64,000 nt of DNA from Deinococcus rubellus (GCF_025244745.1 NZ_CP104213.1:1171501-1235500); one strand, 5' to 3'; numbered from the stretch's first letter, positions 21,361 through 31,008 are shown. Notes: a model not told the origin generated them from the letters alone. Translations and numbers: made by a program.

Positions 21361-21646
21361 GGGGCGCGTGGCGTGTGGCGTGTCGAAAGGGCATGCTCTC
21401 TTTGCTCCCCACTCCATTCCCGCCACTCCGCTTTCCCCTCAAAGGGGACTTGCAAAGCTGCGGAGCAGAGGGGCGAGGTTTTTGTCCTCTCTATTCAGGG
21501 GAGGAAATGTCCCGCAGGGACAGAGTGGATAAGGAGTGGCATCCTCATGGGTGTATCGTCATGGACCGACACCTGGATGGACCCATTCCTCCCGTTCACG
21601 GCGAGTGGTGAGCAAAGCGAACCTGCCTTTCCCGCAAGCCACAAGC
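21361..21646. other. intergenic stretch with short inverted repeats
   Basis: No supported gene. The stretch holds CCCCTCAAAGGGG near 21435 and TGTCCCGCAGGGACA near 21508-21522, plus AG-rich runs. It may be a small non-coding repeat, but there is no second full copy in this window. Confidence 0.35.
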
Positions 21647-21652
21647 TAAGCT
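21647..21652 (+). promoter_or_regulatory. leaderless -10 hexamer for the TRIC-type gene
   Basis: TAAGCT lies six bases before GTG 21659 and supports this unusual start codon. Confidence 0.45.
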
Positions 21653-21658
21653 GTCCCC

Positions 21659-22336
21659 GTGTCCGACGGCTCTCCCTTTCCCTACGTTGACCCCGCCACC
21701 ATCCAGACCGGGCTGCATTACCTCGATCTGGCCGGAATTTTCGCCTTCTCGCTATCGGGGGCACTGACTGCCATCCGGCGGCAATTCGATATTTTTGGCG
21801 TTCTGGTGCTGGGCAGTGTCACGGCGGTGGGCGGCGGCAGTATCCGCGACACCCTCACCGGCAACACCCCGCCACTCTTTTTGAAAGACGAGACGTATCT
21901 GTGGGTGGCCCTCGGCGGCGCGCTGCTGGCCTTCGCCTTCGGAGAGCGGCTGGCCCGCTTCGAGCGCACGCTGAGCTTGTTCGACACCATCGGCCTGGCC
22001 CTCTTCGCTGCCAGCGGCGCGCTGCTGGGGGTGCGCCTGGGTCTGGGACTGCTGGGCGTCACCTTCGTTGGGATGCTCAGCGGCGTGGGCGGAGGTGTCA
22101 TCCGTGATCTGCTGGCCGCCCAGGTGCCGGAAGTGATGTACCGCAATGATCAGCTCTACGCCACTGCCGCCGCGCTGGGAGGCATTACGGTGTATTTCAT
22201 CCACCCCTATTTTCCCGATCTGCAAACCCAGCTACTCGCCGCTGCGGTGGTCGCTCTGGCCCGCTGGCTCTCGCGCCGGGGTTGGGTCCGGCTGCCAGTG
22301 CGGCGCTTGCCAGAATCGGAGAAGGCGGAGCTATAA
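21659..22336 (+). CDS. UPF0126/TRIC-type membrane protein
   Basis: The protein has seven hydrophobic segments arranged as two repeated halves plus a final helix. Each half carries the family glycine signature: VTAVGGGSIRDTLTG (about 55-69) and LSGVGGGVIRDLLAA (about 141-155). Bacterial members of this family are related to trimeric intracellular cation (TRIC) channels, so potassium or other ion passage across the cytoplasmic membrane is plausible but unproven. The length (225 residues) is standard. It starts with GTG after a TAAGCT hexamer. Confidence 0.88.
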   Translation: MSDGSPFPYVDPATIQTGLHYLDLAGIFAFSLSGALTAIRRQFDIFGVLVLGSVTAVGGGSIRDTLTGNTPPLFLKDETYLWVALGGALLAFAFGERLARFERTLSLFDTIGLALFAASGALLGVRLGLGLLGVTFVGMLSGVGGGVIRDLLAAQVPEVMYRNDQLYATAAALGGITVYFIHPYFPDLQTQLLAAAVVALARWLSRRGWVRLPVRRLPESEKAEL

Positions 22337-22402
22337 AATCGAGATAAGAAAAAACCCCGCCGTCGCAAGCAAGGTCAAACGTGAGCTGAAGTTGAGCGCG
22401 GC

Positions 22403-22606
22403 CTACTCGTCTGCGCCGTACTCCGCGCCCAGATTTTCCTTCAGCTCCTCGACCTTCCCTTCCGACTCGAAGCCGGGGGCCAGGCCGTTGGCGTCCATCT
22501 CGCCGGTGCCGCCCTGCATCGCCTCGCTGATGGTCTCATTCGGCGTGGTGTCGCTCTCGCCGGTGTAGCCGTCCTTCAAATCACTTGCCGCTGTTTTGTC
22601 GGTCAT
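22403..22606 (-). CDS. small acidic, probably disordered protein
   Basis: This 67-residue protein is rich in Glu, Asp, Gly and Thr, has no cysteine or tryptophan, and contains few hydrophobic residues, so it is probably intrinsically disordered or only partly helical (GKVEELKENLGAEYGADE at the end). There is no signal peptide. I recognise no family. Two other short disordered proteins lie at 51592 and 54601. It is monocistronic, between a convergent membrane protein gene and the NTF2-like gene. The codon usage and clean frame argue that it is real. Confidence 0.65.
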   Translation of the reverse strand: MTDKTAASDLKDGYTGESDTTPNETISEAMQGGTGEMDANGLAPGFESEGKVEELKENLGAEYGADE

Positions 22607-22679
22607 GCCTCATACTGGAGAGTCGGTGTGAGAAGGCTGGCCCAGGCATTTCAAAGGGTCTTTACCTTTGTGGCTGGCG

Positions 22680-23075
22680 CTAAGGCACGACCTGCACGGC
22701 CACCGCCTGCCATTGTCCGGCGCGGCGGGCATAGACGCGCAGGAAGCCCTGGGCATGCACCCCATTGGTGCTGAGCTGGCCACGCGTGAAGGCGGTGTCG
22801 CCGCAGACCTGGGCCGCCCGGCGCTCGAAGACCAGCAGCTCGTCCGGGTAGACGCTGAGGGCGCGCAGCAGGGCCGCCTTGCCCACCGCCGCGCCGTCCG
22901 GCAAGAAGCCCAGCCAGTCGTCAGCGATCAGCTCCGCGAGCGCCTGCGTGTCGCGGCTGGTATAGGCGGCGTTCCAGGCATCGTCCAGAATCAGCACGGC
23001 GTTGAGCGCCAGAAATTCGTCCAGGCCAGCGATGCCCGACTGGTCCTGGCCTGACTGATCCTGGGAGGCGCTCAC
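22680..23075 (-). CDS. NTF2-like (DUF4440/SnoaL-type) protein
   Basis: The 131-residue product has an NTF2-like fold pattern: helix LNAVLILDDAWNAAYTSRDTQALAELIADDWLGFLPDG, then VGKAALLRALSVYPDELLVFERRAAQVCGDTAFTRG and GFLRVYARRAGQWQAVAVQVVP, as in DUF4440 proteins that follow a helix-helix-six-strand plan. No catalytic residues can be assigned. It starts with GTG 28 bases after mqnE ends and is probably cotranscribed with it. The family is diverse, so a role in menaquinone synthesis should not be assumed. Confidence 0.75.
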   Translation of the reverse strand: MSASQDQSGQDQSGIAGLDEFLALNAVLILDDAWNAAYTSRDTQALAELIADDWLGFLPDGAAVGKAALLRALSVYPDELLVFERRAAQVCGDTAFTRGQLSTNGVHAQGFLRVYARRAGQWQAVAVQVVP

Positions 23076-23103
23076 GGCTGGGCCGACCCGGAGTGCAGCA
23101 GTT

Positions 23104-24231
23104 TCAATCCGCCGCCTCGACGTGGGCCGGGTAAATTTCCAGCTCGTTGTAATAGGCGTCGCGCAGCACTGGCAAACGCCCGGCCTGCTGGATCATCCTG
23201 ATCATGCGGTCCTTGCTCAGTCCCAGTGGGCTGGTCGCGCCCGCCGCGTGGGCGATGTGCTCGTCCACGATGGTGCCGTCCACGTCTGAGACCCCCCAGT
23301 CGAGGCTCACCTGGGTGAGTTCGCTGCCGATCATCACCCAGTAGCCCTTGATATGCGGAAAGTTGTCGAGGTAGATGCGCGACACGGCCAGGTTGCGAAG
23401 ATCGTCCAGCCCGGTGGTGTAATCGGTTTTGCCGAGATTCTGCGCCAGGGTATTGCCCATCGGCTGAAACGCCAGCGGAATGAAGGCGTGAAAGCCGCCT
23501 GTCTCGTCCTGCAAGGTTCTGAGTCGGTCCATGTGATCGAGGCGTTCTTCCAGCGTTTCGATGTGGCCGTAGAGCATGGTGGCGTTGGTCCGCATGCCGA
23601 TGGAGTGGGCCTCGCGGTGAATCTGAATCCACTTCTCGGCCTTGACCTTGTTCTTGGCGACCTGCTTGCGGACCCGGTCGGCGAAAATCTCCGCGCCGCC
23701 GCCGGGCATGGCGCTCAGGCCCGCCGCCTGGAGTTCGCGCAGCACGTCCAGGGTAGGCTTCTTGCTGATCTTGGAGAGGTGCTCGATCTCGGCGGCTGTG
23801 AAGGCCTTCACCTGCAACTCGGGAAACGCGGCCTTGAGCTTGCCGACCATCTCCGGGTAAAAGCTCCAGGGGCGGTTGGGGTGGTGGCCGCTGCTCATGT
23901 GCAGCTCGGTGAGACCGGGTTCGTACTTGGCGCGCACATGCTCGACCACCGCGTCGGCGTCGTAGTCCCAGGCGCGCTCCTCGCCCTTGTGGGCGGCGAA
24001 GGCGCAGAAGGTGCAGCCGACATAGCAGATGTTGGTGAATTCCAGCCGCATCGAGTGGACGAAGTAAGTCTTGTCGCCGTGCTGGCGCTCGCGCACCAGG
24101 TTGGCGAGGCGCATCAGGGCGTTCACGTCGGGCGTGTCGAACAGCACCATGCCCTCGGCAAAGGTCAGGCGCTGGCCCGAAACCACCTTGGCAACGATGG
24201 GCACGAGCGCGGGGTCACGGGTCTTGATCAT
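23104..24231 (-). CDS. mqnE: aminofutalosine synthase MqnE
   Basis: MqnE is a radical SAM enzyme that joins the MqnA product to S-adenosylmethionine to form aminofutalosine, in the futalosine route to menaquinone. The cluster-binding motif is NICYVGCTFCAF (CxxxCxxC) at about residues 68-79, and LHMSSGHHPNRPWSFYPEMV and VKAFTAAEIEHLSKIS are typical of MqnE; MqnC normally has a QGG motif at the first site. At 375 residues it is full length. TAAACT lies six bases before the ATG. Deinococci use menaquinone as respiratory quinone, and no other mqn gene is in the window. Confidence 0.9.
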   Translation of the reverse strand: MIKTRDPALVPIVAKVVSGQRLTFAEGMVLFDTPDVNALMRLANLVRERQHGDKTYFVHSMRLEFTNICYVGCTFCAFAAHKGEERAWDYDADAVVEHVRAKYEPGLTELHMSSGHHPNRPWSFYPEMVGKLKAAFPELQVKAFTAAEIEHLSKISKKPTLDVLRELQAAGLSAMPGGGAEIFADRVRKQVAKNKVKAEKWIQIHREAHSIGMRTNATMLYGHIETLEERLDHMDRLRTLQDETGGFHAFIPLAFQPMGNTLAQNLGKTDYTTGLDDLRNLAVSRIYLDNFPHIKGYWVMIGSELTQVSLDWGVSDVDGTIVDEHIAHAAGATSPLGLSKDRMIRMIQQAGRLPVLRDAYYNELEIYPAHVEAAD

Positions 24232-24237
24232 GCCGCC

Positions 24238-24243
24238 AGTTTA
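24238..24243 (-). promoter_or_regulatory. leaderless -10 hexamer for mqnE
   Basis: TAAACT lies six bases before ATG 24231. Confidence 0.5.
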
Positions 24244-24289
24244 CGCCTGCGGGGACGGGGGAAACGTCCTGATGGCGACAGATCAGCCC

Positions 24290-24841
24290 TCACCTCCCCG
24301 CCTCCAGCCGCGCCTTCATCTCCGGCCATTCCCCGTCTGTGACGCTGAACATCACCGTGTCGCGGGCGCTGCCGTCCGTACGGACCATGTGCTTTCGTAG
24401 CACGCCCTCCCGCACCGCTCCCAGCGCTGCAATCGCCGTCTGCGAGCGCTCGTTGATCAGGTCAGTCTTGATTTCCACCCGGCGTATCTCCATCACCTCG
24501 AAGGCGTGGGCGAGCAGCAGCAACTTGAAGGCGCGATTGGCCCCCGTCCGCATGAAGCGGGGCAACAGCCAGGTGCTGCCGATTTCCAGCCGCCTGTGTT
24601 CCGGGCGCATCTCCATGTAGCGGGTGCTGCCCGCGTACTCGCCGCCGACCAGCGACACGAACGGCCTCTGATCTGGGGCGTCCAGGGCAGCCATGTAGTA
24701 GCTGAGGTGAATCGGCGAGGTGCCCATCTGAACATACTCGCCGGGATGCTCGGCGGCCAGCGCCCTCAGCGGAGCAATGTCGGCCTCGGTCAGCGGGCGC
24801 AGGGTGTGGAGGCCGTCCGAAAGAGTCAGGTCGTGGTGCAT
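24290..24841 (-). CDS. GNAT family N-acetyltransferase
   Basis: The 183-residue protein resembles RimJ/RimL-like acetyltransferases: LRPLTEADIAPLRALAAEHPGEY at the start, FVSLVGGEYAGSTRYMEM in the central strands, a WLLPRFMRTGANRAFKLLLL acetyl-CoA loop, and the terminal VEIKTDLINERSQTAIAALGAVREGVLRKHM helix-strand unit with the conserved Asn-x-x-Ser. In the loop, TGANRA replaces the more usual RGxG motif, as in the subgroup that acts on small molecules or protein termini. The substrate is unknown. It is unrelated in sequence detail to the acetyltransferase at 3732. Confidence 0.87.
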   Translation of the reverse strand: MHHDLTLSDGLHTLRPLTEADIAPLRALAAEHPGEYVQMGTSPIHLSYYMAALDAPDQRPFVSLVGGEYAGSTRYMEMRPEHRRLEIGSTWLLPRFMRTGANRAFKLLLLAHAFEVMEIRRVEIKTDLINERSQTAIAALGAVREGVLRKHMVRTDGSARDTVMFSVTDGEWPEMKARLEAGR

Positions 24842-24860
24842 GGCTGTCTAGAATAGTCGC

Positions 24861-25406
24861 TTAAAACTGCACCGTCGCCAGCACCTGATCGAAGGTCTTG
24901 CTCAGGCGCTCGAAGGCGCTATTCGGCACCGTGAGCTGAAAGCTGTAGAAGTTCTTCGCGCCGTTGCCGAACCACACCCGCATCACCAGAATGTCACTCT
25001 TGCTGGTGATGACGTACTGGCGCATCAATCCCGACACGCCGCCGTAATTGGCGGGTTTCTCGCCCTTGAAGGTCAGCGCCGAGCCGCTTTCCTTGACGGC
25101 CTTCTCGAAGCTACCGAACTCGGTCTTGAGATCGATCTTCTTGCCGTTTTTTGGAATGAACAGCAGGCGGATCAGGGCGGCGGGCGGCTTGGGCTGAGAC
25201 GCCACGGTGATGCCGCCCAGGCCGTCTTTGAGGTTGAGGCCCACCCAGCCCTTGGGCAGGCTGACCGTGAACGGCAGCTTGGCGTCGCTGACCTTGACCA
25301 GCGCGGCAGCCTGCGTCTGGGCCTGAGTGGTCTGGGCCTGAGCAGATTCACCCAGCGCCGAAGCGCCCAGCACGGCGGCGAGAAGCAGCGGGGAAGTGGC
25401 CTTCAT
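24861..25406 (-). CDS. secreted protein of unknown function
   Basis: The protein has a signal peptide ([25 protein letters not shown]), then a Gln/Thr/Ala linker and a compact domain of about 140 residues with [19 protein letters not shown], a pattern like the PsbP/DUF1795 group in which a conserved P-x-G-W follows the first strand. The end ([18 protein letters not shown]) also fits that fold. No enzyme motif is visible. The ATG at 25406 is supported by TAGCAT seven bases upstream and by the signal peptide. It diverges from the methyltransferase gene with 70 bases between starts. Confidence 0.72.
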   Translation of the reverse strand: MKATSPLLLAAVLGASALGESAQAQTTQAQTQAAALVKVSDAKLPFTVSLPKGWVGLNLKDGLGGITVASQPKPPAALIRLLFIPKNGKKIDLKTEFGSFEKAVKESGSALTFKGEKPANYGGVSGLMRQYVITSKSDILVMRVWFGNGAKNFYSFQLTVPNSAFERLSKTFDQVLATVQF

Positions 25407-25413
25407 GCCGTGC

Positions 25414-25419
25414 ATGCTA
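25414..25419 (-). promoter_or_regulatory. leaderless -10 hexamer for the secreted protein gene
   Basis: TAGCAT lies seven bases before ATG 25406 and selects this start over in-frame upstream codons. Confidence 0.45.
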
Positions 25420-25463
25420 GCCCACTGCCGGGTGAGGAGCCAAACCGGGAGCTGGGGGCGGTC

Positions 25464-25469
25464 TATCAT
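25464..25469 (+). promoter_or_regulatory. leaderless -10 hexamer for the methyltransferase gene
   Basis: TATCAT lies seven bases before ATG 25477, back to back with the hexamer on the opposite strand. Confidence 0.45.
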
Positions 25470-25476
25470 CGGCCCT

Positions 25477-26238
25477 ATGGAGCACGCCCCGTTCACCGCC
25501 CTCGCCCGCGTCTACGACGCCATCATGGCCGATATCGAATACGACGCCTGGGCCGACTTCATTCTCAGCTACGCCGCCGACGCGGATATCAAGGTCGCCA
25601 GTGTCCTCGACCTGGCCTGCGGCACCGGCAACCTCACCCGGCAGCTCCGCGCCCAGGGCCTGAGTGTCACGGGGCTGGACGCCAGCGCCGAGATGCTGTC
25701 AGTGGCCGCCGCCCGGCTGCCGGACGTGATGTTCGTGCCGGGCGATCTGCGAACCTTCGACCTGCATCAGACCTTCGACCTGATCACCTGCGTCTTCGAC
25801 AGCCTCAATAACCTGGTGGCCGAGGGCGATCTGCTGGCGGCCCTGGGGCGCAGCCACGCCCACCTCGCGCCGGGCGGCCTGCTGGCTTTCGACGTGAATA
25901 CCCGACTGGGTGTGCGCGAGCTGTGGGAAGGTGACAGTATCGAGGGGCTGGAGCCGCTGCCGGACGGCTCGGAGGTGCATTACCACTGGTCGCACCGCTA
26001 CGACGCCGCCTCGAAGCTGGGGGTGGTGCAGGCATTCTGCCGCCTGCTGGGCGGCGAGCACGACGGCGAGGAGTTCGTGGAGACCCACCATGAGCGCGGC
26101 TACGATCCCGCTGAACTGGAGAGTGCCCTGCGGGAAGCGGGGTTTGCGACCTGGGAGATTCTGGAATACCCCGACTACGCGCCGCCGGAGCCGGACAGCC
26201 CGCGCGTCTGGGTGTTCGCCCGCCGGGGACAGCCGTGA
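25477..26238 (+). CDS. class I SAM-dependent methyltransferase
   Basis: The protein has the Rossmann-type methyltransferase core: motif [16 protein letters not shown] (about residues 43-57), an acidic loop GLDASAEML, motif [13 protein letters not shown] and post-motif [14 protein letters not shown]. The length, 253 residues, is normal for the Methyltransf_25/UbiE-like group. A family segment [23 protein letters not shown] is typical of bacterial members of unknown substrate. ATG 25477 follows TATCAT by seven bases. Its stop overlaps the gpsA start (GTGA), so the two genes form an operon. Confidence 0.88.
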   Translation: MEHAPFTALARVYDAIMADIEYDAWADFILSYAADADIKVASVLDLACGTGNLTRQLRAQGLSVTGLDASAEMLSVAAARLPDVMFVPGDLRTFDLHQTFDLITCVFDSLNNLVAEGDLLAALGRSHAHLAPGGLLAFDVNTRLGVRELWEGDSIEGLEPLPDGSEVHYHWSHRYDAASKLGVVQAFCRLLGGEHDGEEFVETHHERGYDPAELESALREAGFATWEILEYPDYAPPEPDSPRVWVFARRGQP

Positions 26239-27218
26239 GCGAACCGGCCTTGAGTGCCGCCCGCCTGGCCGTGCTGGGTGCGGGCGGCTGGGGCACGGCG
26301 CTGGCCCGCACGCTGGCCCAGACCCATCCGAACGTCACCCTCTGGGCCAGGAGGGAAGTGCTGGCTGGTGAGCTGCGCCGCAGCCGCTTCAATGCCGCCT
26401 ACCTGCCGGGCGTGGCGTTGCCCGAATCGGTCAGCGTCACCAGCGATCTGAGCGCCGCCGTCGCCGGGGCCGACTTCGCCTTCCTGGTGGTGCCGAGCGT
26501 GGGCATGAGTGGGCTGCTCAGCGCCCTGCCGCGCTCGCTGGGCGTGGTGCTGTGCGCCAAGGGACTGGCTCCCGGCGGCACCCGGCTCAGCGAGCTGGCC
26601 GCCTCGCTCGGCTTCGGACGGGTGGCGGTGCTGAGCGGCCCCAACCACGCCGAGGAGATTGGTCTGGGCCTGCCCGCCGCCACGGTGGTCGCCAGCCGGG
26701 ACGAGGCCTTTGCCCGGACGGTGCAGGCCGAATTGATGACGCCCAGCCTGCGCGTCTACACTAGCCTGGACGTGCCGGGCGTCGAACTCGGCGGCGTTCT
26801 CAAAAATGTGGTGGCGGTGGCGGCGGGTCTGGGCGACGGCCTCCAGCTCGGTGACAATGCCCGCGCCAGCGTCATCACACGCGGCCTGCGCGAGATGGCC
26901 CGCTACCTCGATGGCCAGGGCGCGCAGGACGACACGGTCTACGGCCTGAGTGGGCTGGGTGATCTGGTCGCCACCGCCACCAGCCGCCACTCGCGTAACC
27001 GTGCCGCCGGGGAAGCGCTGGCGCGCGGTGAAGCACCAGAGCAGGGCGGCAAGGTGGTGGAGGGGCTGCGTACGGCGCGGCTGCTCTCAGCCTGGGCGCA
27101 GGAAAGCGGCGTGGAATTGCCTATCGTGCAGGGGGTCGCTGCCGTCTCGGAAGGCCGCCTGTCGCCGCAGCAAGCCCTGGCGGTCCTGATGCAGCGGGAA
27201 GCCAAAGCCGAGGGCTGA
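26235..27218 (+). CDS. gpsA: glycerol-3-phosphate dehydrogenase [NAD(P)+]
   Basis: GpsA reduces dihydroxyacetone phosphate to sn-glycerol 3-phosphate, the backbone for membrane phospholipids. The Rossmann motif [16 protein letters not shown] (about residues 15-30) binds the cofactor, [20 protein letters not shown] is the conserved substrate-domain entry, [21 protein letters not shown] contains the catalytic lysine region, and [20 protein letters not shown] is a family signature. At 327 residues it is complete. It starts at a GTG overlapping the methyltransferase stop. Confidence 0.95.
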   Translation: MSEPALSAARLAVLGAGGWGTALARTLAQTHPNVTLWARREVLAGELRRSRFNAAYLPGVALPESVSVTSDLSAAVAGADFAFLVVPSVGMSGLLSALPRSLGVVLCAKGLAPGGTRLSELAASLGFGRVAVLSGPNHAEEIGLGLPAATVVASRDEAFARTVQAELMTPSLRVYTSLDVPGVELGGVLKNVVAVAAGLGDGLQLGDNARASVITRGLREMARYLDGQGAQDDTVYGLSGLGDLVATATSRHSRNRAAGEALARGEAPEQGGKVVEGLRTARLLSAWAQESGVELPIVQGVAAVSEGRLSPQQALAVLMQREAKAEG

Positions 27219-27249
27219 GATGTATCTGGGGCGCGTGAAAGAATGGAGT

Positions 27250-27936
27250 ATGTCACGCCCTCTGCCGCTGGTTGCCGCACTGCTGCTCGGTTTCGCCTTC
27301 ACTGCCTTGCCCGCTCAGGCCGCACCAATTCCATGTTCGGTGGCCGTCAGGCTGGACGCCGACACCTACAACCTGCTGGCGCTCGGTACCCAGGTCAGCG
27401 AGGCCGCCACCGACCAGAGTAGCTTTGAGTACGCCGGGTGTCAGGCGGCGCGCCTCGGTGCTCAACTGGCCCAGTCGCCGCAACTGCGCGAGCGCCTGGG
27501 GCGGCTGCGGACGCTCTACCGGCAGCTCCGGGCCGAGGAGGGTGGGCTGGCCTACGTGATGGCGGGCGGCGGCACCATCCACACTCACGCCGTGCCGCGC
27601 AGCTATCCGGCGCTGGAACAGACGCTCTCCAGCCTGGCGGTACTGGCGTCCAGCAGTCTCGGCGCACAGGTGGGGCCGCAGTACGCAGGCAGCCTGACCT
27701 TCTCGCGCACGGCCTTCAATGACCGTTTGAGCGCGCTGAAAGCCTGGAAGCCCAAAGACGCGGCGGCCACGGGCTTTTACGTCCCCAAAACCTTTCAGGC
27801 CGATGTGGCTGCCTACGCCCAGACCGGCGCGGCGATCATGAAGCTGCTCGGCAGCCGGGATGACGCCGCCACCGCCGCTGGATATCTGCCGCTGCAAACG
27901 CCCCTCTTTGTGGACGAGTACCTGAATCAGTTCTGA
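27250..27936 (+). CDS. secreted protein of unknown function
   Basis: A signal peptide (MSRPLPLVAALLLGFAFTALPAQA) is followed by about 204 residues, largely helical and Ala/Leu rich. Features include two cysteines (PIPCSVAV, YAGCQAARLG), a long amphipathic helix RERLGRLRTLYRQLRAEEGG, and GGGTIHTHAVPRSYPALEQTL. No known domain is evident. The mature protein is probably extracytoplasmic with one disulfide. The ATG at 27250 is chosen because the signal peptide begins there and GGAG lies close upstream. It lies 31 bases after gpsA and may be cotranscribed. Confidence 0.72.
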   Translation: MSRPLPLVAALLLGFAFTALPAQAAPIPCSVAVRLDADTYNLLALGTQVSEAATDQSSFEYAGCQAARLGAQLAQSPQLRERLGRLRTLYRQLRAEEGGLAYVMAGGGTIHTHAVPRSYPALEQTLSSLAVLASSSLGAQVGPQYAGSLTFSRTAFNDRLSALKAWKPKDAAATGFYVPKTFQADVAAYAQTGAAIMKLLGSRDDAATAAGYLPLQTPLFVDEYLNQF

Positions 27937-27970
27937 GGTCGCGGCTGTGCTACGTCCTGAATAGGTCCGC

Positions 27971-29104
27971 TTACCCGCCCCAGTTGGCAGGTCGCTCGGC
28001 CAGCCCGAAGTGCCAGGCCACCGCCTGCGCGACGCGCTCCCCGGCGTGGCCATCGCCGTAGGGGTTGCGCGAGGCCCGCATCCGCGCCAGCGTTTCGGGA
28101 CTGCCCAGCAACTCCAGCAGCGTCCGGCGGACCTGAGCGCCGTCGTTTCCGGCCAGTTTCAGCACGCCTGCCACCAGTCCCTCGGGCCGCTCGGTCACGT
28201 TCCTGAGGACCGCCACCGGCACACCCAGCGCCGCGCCCTCCTCCTGCAAGCCGCCAGAATCGGTGGCCAGCAACTCGGAAGCGGCCATCAGTGGGGCCAT
28301 GTCTTGGTAGTCCAGCGGATCGGTGAGTTCCACATTGGTGAGGTTGCCCAGCGCAGGCTGCACCGCCTCGCGCACGGCGGGGTTGAGGTGAACCGGATAC
28401 ACGAAGTGCAGCTCCGGATGGGCGCGGGCCACGTCGGCCAGGGCCTGGGCCAGTTCGGGCATCACCGGCAGATTCTCGCGGCGGTGCATGGTGATGGTGA
28501 CGAGCTTTTGCCCGGCGTCGCGCCTGGCCTGCCATTCGGCCCTGAGCGCCGCCCGCCCGGCCACCATCCGCACCGCGTCCACGGCGGTCTGCCCGGTGAC
28601 AAAGAGGCCCGTCTCGGCTTTGCCCTCGCGCCGCAAATTGTCGGCCGCCCCATTCGTCGGTGAGAAATCGAGGCTACTCAGCACCCCGGTCAGACGGCGG
28701 TTGGCTTCCTCGGGAAACGGCTCCTGCATGTTGCCACTGCGAAGTCCGGCTTCCACGTGGCCCACCGGAATGCCCTCGTAAAAGGCGCTCAGCGCCACGC
28801 AGAAGGTGGTGGAGGTGTCGCCGTGAACGAGCACCATGTCGGCCCCCAGCTCGCGCAGCTTTTTGCCTGCCTGGGGCACGATTTTTCCGGTCAGGTCGGC
28901 CAGCGTCTGGCGCTCGGTCATCACGTTGAGGTCTGCGTCGGGGGTCAGGCCGAAAGCGGCGAGCGCCCCGTCGAGCTGCTGGCGCTGCTGCCCTGTCGAG
29001 AGAATCAGCGGGGTCAGGCCCGGTTGGGCTTGCAGGGCGCTGTAGACGGGGGCCATCTTGGTGGCTTCCGGACGGGTCCCGAAGGCGAGAACGATCTTTT
29101 TCAT
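27971..29104 (-). CDS. wecB: UDP-N-acetylglucosamine 2-epimerase
   Basis: WecB converts UDP-GlcNAc to UDP-ManNAc for cell-surface polysaccharide synthesis. Signatures are [14 protein letters not shown] at residues 9-22, [48 protein letters not shown] and [19 protein letters not shown], which cover the active-site histidine, glutamate and UDP-binding residues of the non-hydrolysing epimerases. At 377 residues it is full length. It lies 13 bases downstream of a WecA-like transferase gene, which is consistent with a shared pathway for a ManNAc-containing wall polymer such as S-layer-anchoring polysaccharide. Confidence 0.94.
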   Translation of the reverse strand: MKKIVLAFGTRPEATKMAPVYSALQAQPGLTPLILSTGQQRQQLDGALAAFGLTPDADLNVMTERQTLADLTGKIVPQAGKKLRELGADMVLVHGDTSTTFCVALSAFYEGIPVGHVEAGLRSGNMQEPFPEEANRRLTGVLSSLDFSPTNGAADNLRREGKAETGLFVTGQTAVDAVRMVAGRAALRAEWQARRDAGQKLVTITMHRRENLPVMPELAQALADVARAHPELHFVYPVHLNPAVREAVQPALGNLTNVELTDPLDYQDMAPLMAASELLATDSGGLQEEGAALGVPVAVLRNVTERPEGLVAGVLKLAGNDGAQVRRTLLELLGSPETLARMRASRNPYGDGHAGERVAQAVAWHFGLAERPANWGG

Positions 29105-29117
29105 GGGGAAGTTTCCT

Positions 29118-30260
29118 TTAGTTGAGTTCCTTGCGGCCCTGCGCGACCTCGATCAGCTGGGCGCGGATGCGGCGGGCGGCCACGAACCACAAGCTGCCCG
29201 CGATGAAGACCGCCGTAATCAGCACCGTCAGCGTGCCGATGCCCTGGGCGAACATGCCCGCCACGCCGCACACCAGGGCCACCCCCCACAGCGCCACCGA
29301 GGTGCGCCGGGCGTTGCCGGTACGGGCCAGGACCCGGTGGTGCAGGTGGGTCTTGTCGGGGTGCGCCAGTGGGTTGCGAATGCCGCGTGCCAGGCGGCCC
29401 ACGACAACCTGGGTGGTGTCCAGAATCGGCAGGGCCATGATCAGGAGCGGCACCAGCAGGCTTGCACCCGCACTGATTTTGAGGGTGCCGAGCAAACTGA
29501 CAGCGGCCAGGGTGTAGCCGAACAGCGTCGATCCGGCGTCGCCCATGAAGATGCGGCTGGGGTTGAAGTTGTGGCGCAGGTAGCCCAGTGCCGCGCCGCC
29601 CAAACCCGCCAGCAGAATGACGGCGGCGGCCCGGTCCGTGAACTGCGCCGCTGTCACCAGCAAGACCATGCTGGCGATGAAGGCCACGCCGCCCACCACA
29701 CCGTCCACACCGTCGAGCAGGTTCATGGCGTTGGTCAGGCCCACCACCCACACGATGGTCAGGAAGACGCTGAGGATGTTGGAGACTTCGCCGTTAATGA
29801 CGGGCAAGAAGGGAATGGAATTGAAGTCGATTCGCAGCCCGTTGACCATAAGCAGCACCGCTGAGAGGACCTGCACGCCGAGTCTGAAGAGCGGGGTCAG
29901 GCCGTATTGATCGTCAATGAAGCCCACCAGAACCAGTAGTGTCGCGCCCAGCAAAATCGCCAGCACCTGAATGTTGACCTGCTCGATGACGATGGGCCGC
30001 AAAGTCCAGCCCACCACGATACTGATGACAAAGCCTGCGAAGATCGCCAGCCCGCCCGCGTTGGGCACCGGTACGGTATTGAGGCGGCGCTCATTGGGCA
30101 TATCGGCCCAGCCCACCTTGAGCGCGAAGTCACGCACCTGCGGAATGAAGCGCCAGGTGATGATGGCCGCCGTGACAAAGGTGAGCAGCACGGCCAGAAA
30201 GCCGCGCCCGAAAAGATCGGCGATTCCGAGGTGCTGCGCGAAGGTGCGAAGTTGGTCCAT
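29118..30260 (-). CDS. wecA: undecaprenyl-phosphate GlcNAc-1-phosphate transferase (WecA/TagO type)
   Basis: This MraY-superfamily membrane enzyme attaches GlcNAc-1-phosphate to undecaprenyl phosphate and starts wall polysaccharide assembly. It has about eleven hydrophobic segments. Signature loops are [18 protein letters not shown] (about 53-70), [15 protein letters not shown] with the catalytic aspartates, and [12 protein letters not shown]. The late cytoplasmic loop reads [13 protein letters not shown]; the PD-K-HLHHRL pattern is characteristic of WecA/TagO rather than peptidoglycan MraY. The start is ATG 30260; TAGACT lies twelve bases upstream, so a very short leader is possible. The following gene is the 2-epimerase. 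Confidence 0.93.
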   Translation of the reverse strand: MDQLRTFAQHLGIADLFGRGFLAVLLTFVTAAIITWRFIPQVRDFALKVGWADMPNERRLNTVPVPNAGGLAIFAGFVISIVVGWTLRPIVIEQVNIQVLAILLGATLLVLVGFIDDQYGLTPLFRLGVQVLSAVLLMVNGLRIDFNSIPFLPVINGEVSNILSVFLTIVWVVGLTNAMNLLDGVDGVVGGVAFIASMVLLVTAAQFTDRAAAVILLAGLGGAALGYLRHNFNPSRIFMGDAGSTLFGYTLAAVSLLGTLKISAGASLLVPLLIMALPILDTTQVVVGRLARGIRNPLAHPDKTHLHHRVLARTGNARRTSVALWGVALVCGVAGMFAQGIGTLTVLITAVFIAGSLWFVAARRIRAQLIEVAQGRKELN

Positions 30261-30307
30261 AAACTAGAAGTCAGTCTACGCGGGGCAAGGTTGAACTGTG
30301 GGTTGCC

Positions 30308-30351
30308 GGGTGTGGGCTATGGGAGAAGACCAGGCCCGATAACCCACACCC
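30308..30351. terminator. inverted repeat downstream of upp
   Basis: GGGTGTGGGCTAT (30308-30320) and ATAACCCACACCC (30339-30351) pair over 13 bases with a single wobble position, around an 18-base loop. It lies seven bases after the upp stop on its transcribed strand and 48 bases before wecA. It lacks a T run, so it may be a weak terminator or an mRNA-stabilising hairpin. Confidence 0.5.
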
Positions 30352-30357
30352 CACCTG

Positions 30358-31008
30358 CTACTTGGTACCGTAGATCCGGTCTCCCGCGTCGCCCAGGCCC
30401 GGCATGATGTAGCCGTGATCGTTGAGGCCCTCGTCAATGGCCGCCGTCACGATCTCCACATCGGGGTGGGCGGCCTGCACCACGGCGATGCCTTCCGGCA
30501 CGCTGAGAATGGTCATCAGCTTGATGCTCTGCGCGCCCGCGTCCTTGAGGGTCTGGATGGCGGCCACCGCCGAGCCGCCTGTTGCCAGCATCGGGTCGGT
30601 GACGAACACCCGGCGCTCGGCGATGTCCTGCGGCAGCTTGGAATAGTAGGCCACCGGCTTGAGGGTCTGAGGGTCGCGGTAGAGGCCGATGTGGCCGACC
30701 TTGGCCGCCGGAACCAGACGCACCATCGCGTCGGCCATGATCAGCCCGGCGCGCAGGATCGCCACCAGCGCCAGCTTCTTGCCGCTGAGCATCGGGAACT
30801 CGGCAGTTGTCAGTGGGGTGCTGAGGGTTTCCGGCATCGTTTCCAGGTCGCGCATGGCCTCGTAGGCCAGCAGCAGACTGATCTCCCCGGCCAGTTCGCG
30901 AAATTCCTTGACGCCGGTATGCACGTCGCGCATCAGCGAGAGCTTGTGCAGAATCAGCGGATGGTCGGCCACCGTGACTTTGGCGGGGATGGATTTGGGT
31001 GTGGTCAT
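30358..31008 (-). CDS. upp: uracil phosphoribosyltransferase
   Basis: Upp makes UMP from uracil and phosphoribosyl pyrophosphate in pyrimidine salvage. The PRPP-binding loop is [20 protein letters not shown] (about residues 133-152). The uracil-binding C-terminus [16 protein letters not shown] is fully conserved, as are HKLSLMRD near residue 21 and [19 protein letters not shown]. At 216 residues it is slightly longer at the N-terminus than the common 208-209. TACCCT lies seven bases before ATG 31008, pointing to a leaderless mRNA. Confidence 0.96.
   Translation of the reverse strand: MTTPKSIPAKVTVADHPLILHKLSLMRDVHTGVKEFRELAGEISLLLAYEAMRDLETMPETLSTPLTTAEFPMLSGKKLALVAILRAGLIMADAMVRLVPAAKVGHIGLYRDPQTLKPVAYYSKLPQDIAERRVFVTDPMLATGGSAVAAIQTLKDAGAQSIKLMTILSVPEGIAVVQAAHPDVEIVTAAIDEGLNDHGYIMPGLGDAGDRIYGTK

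Noticed and set aside
20083..21426. 447-codon minus-strand frame across telA
   Set aside because: Antisense to an intact telA gene; composition typical of an antisense shadow and no credible motif.
22337..22402. Terminator after the TRIC-type gene (AAAAAACCCCGCC region)
   Set aside because: The A/T run lacks an adjoining strong stem on either strand.
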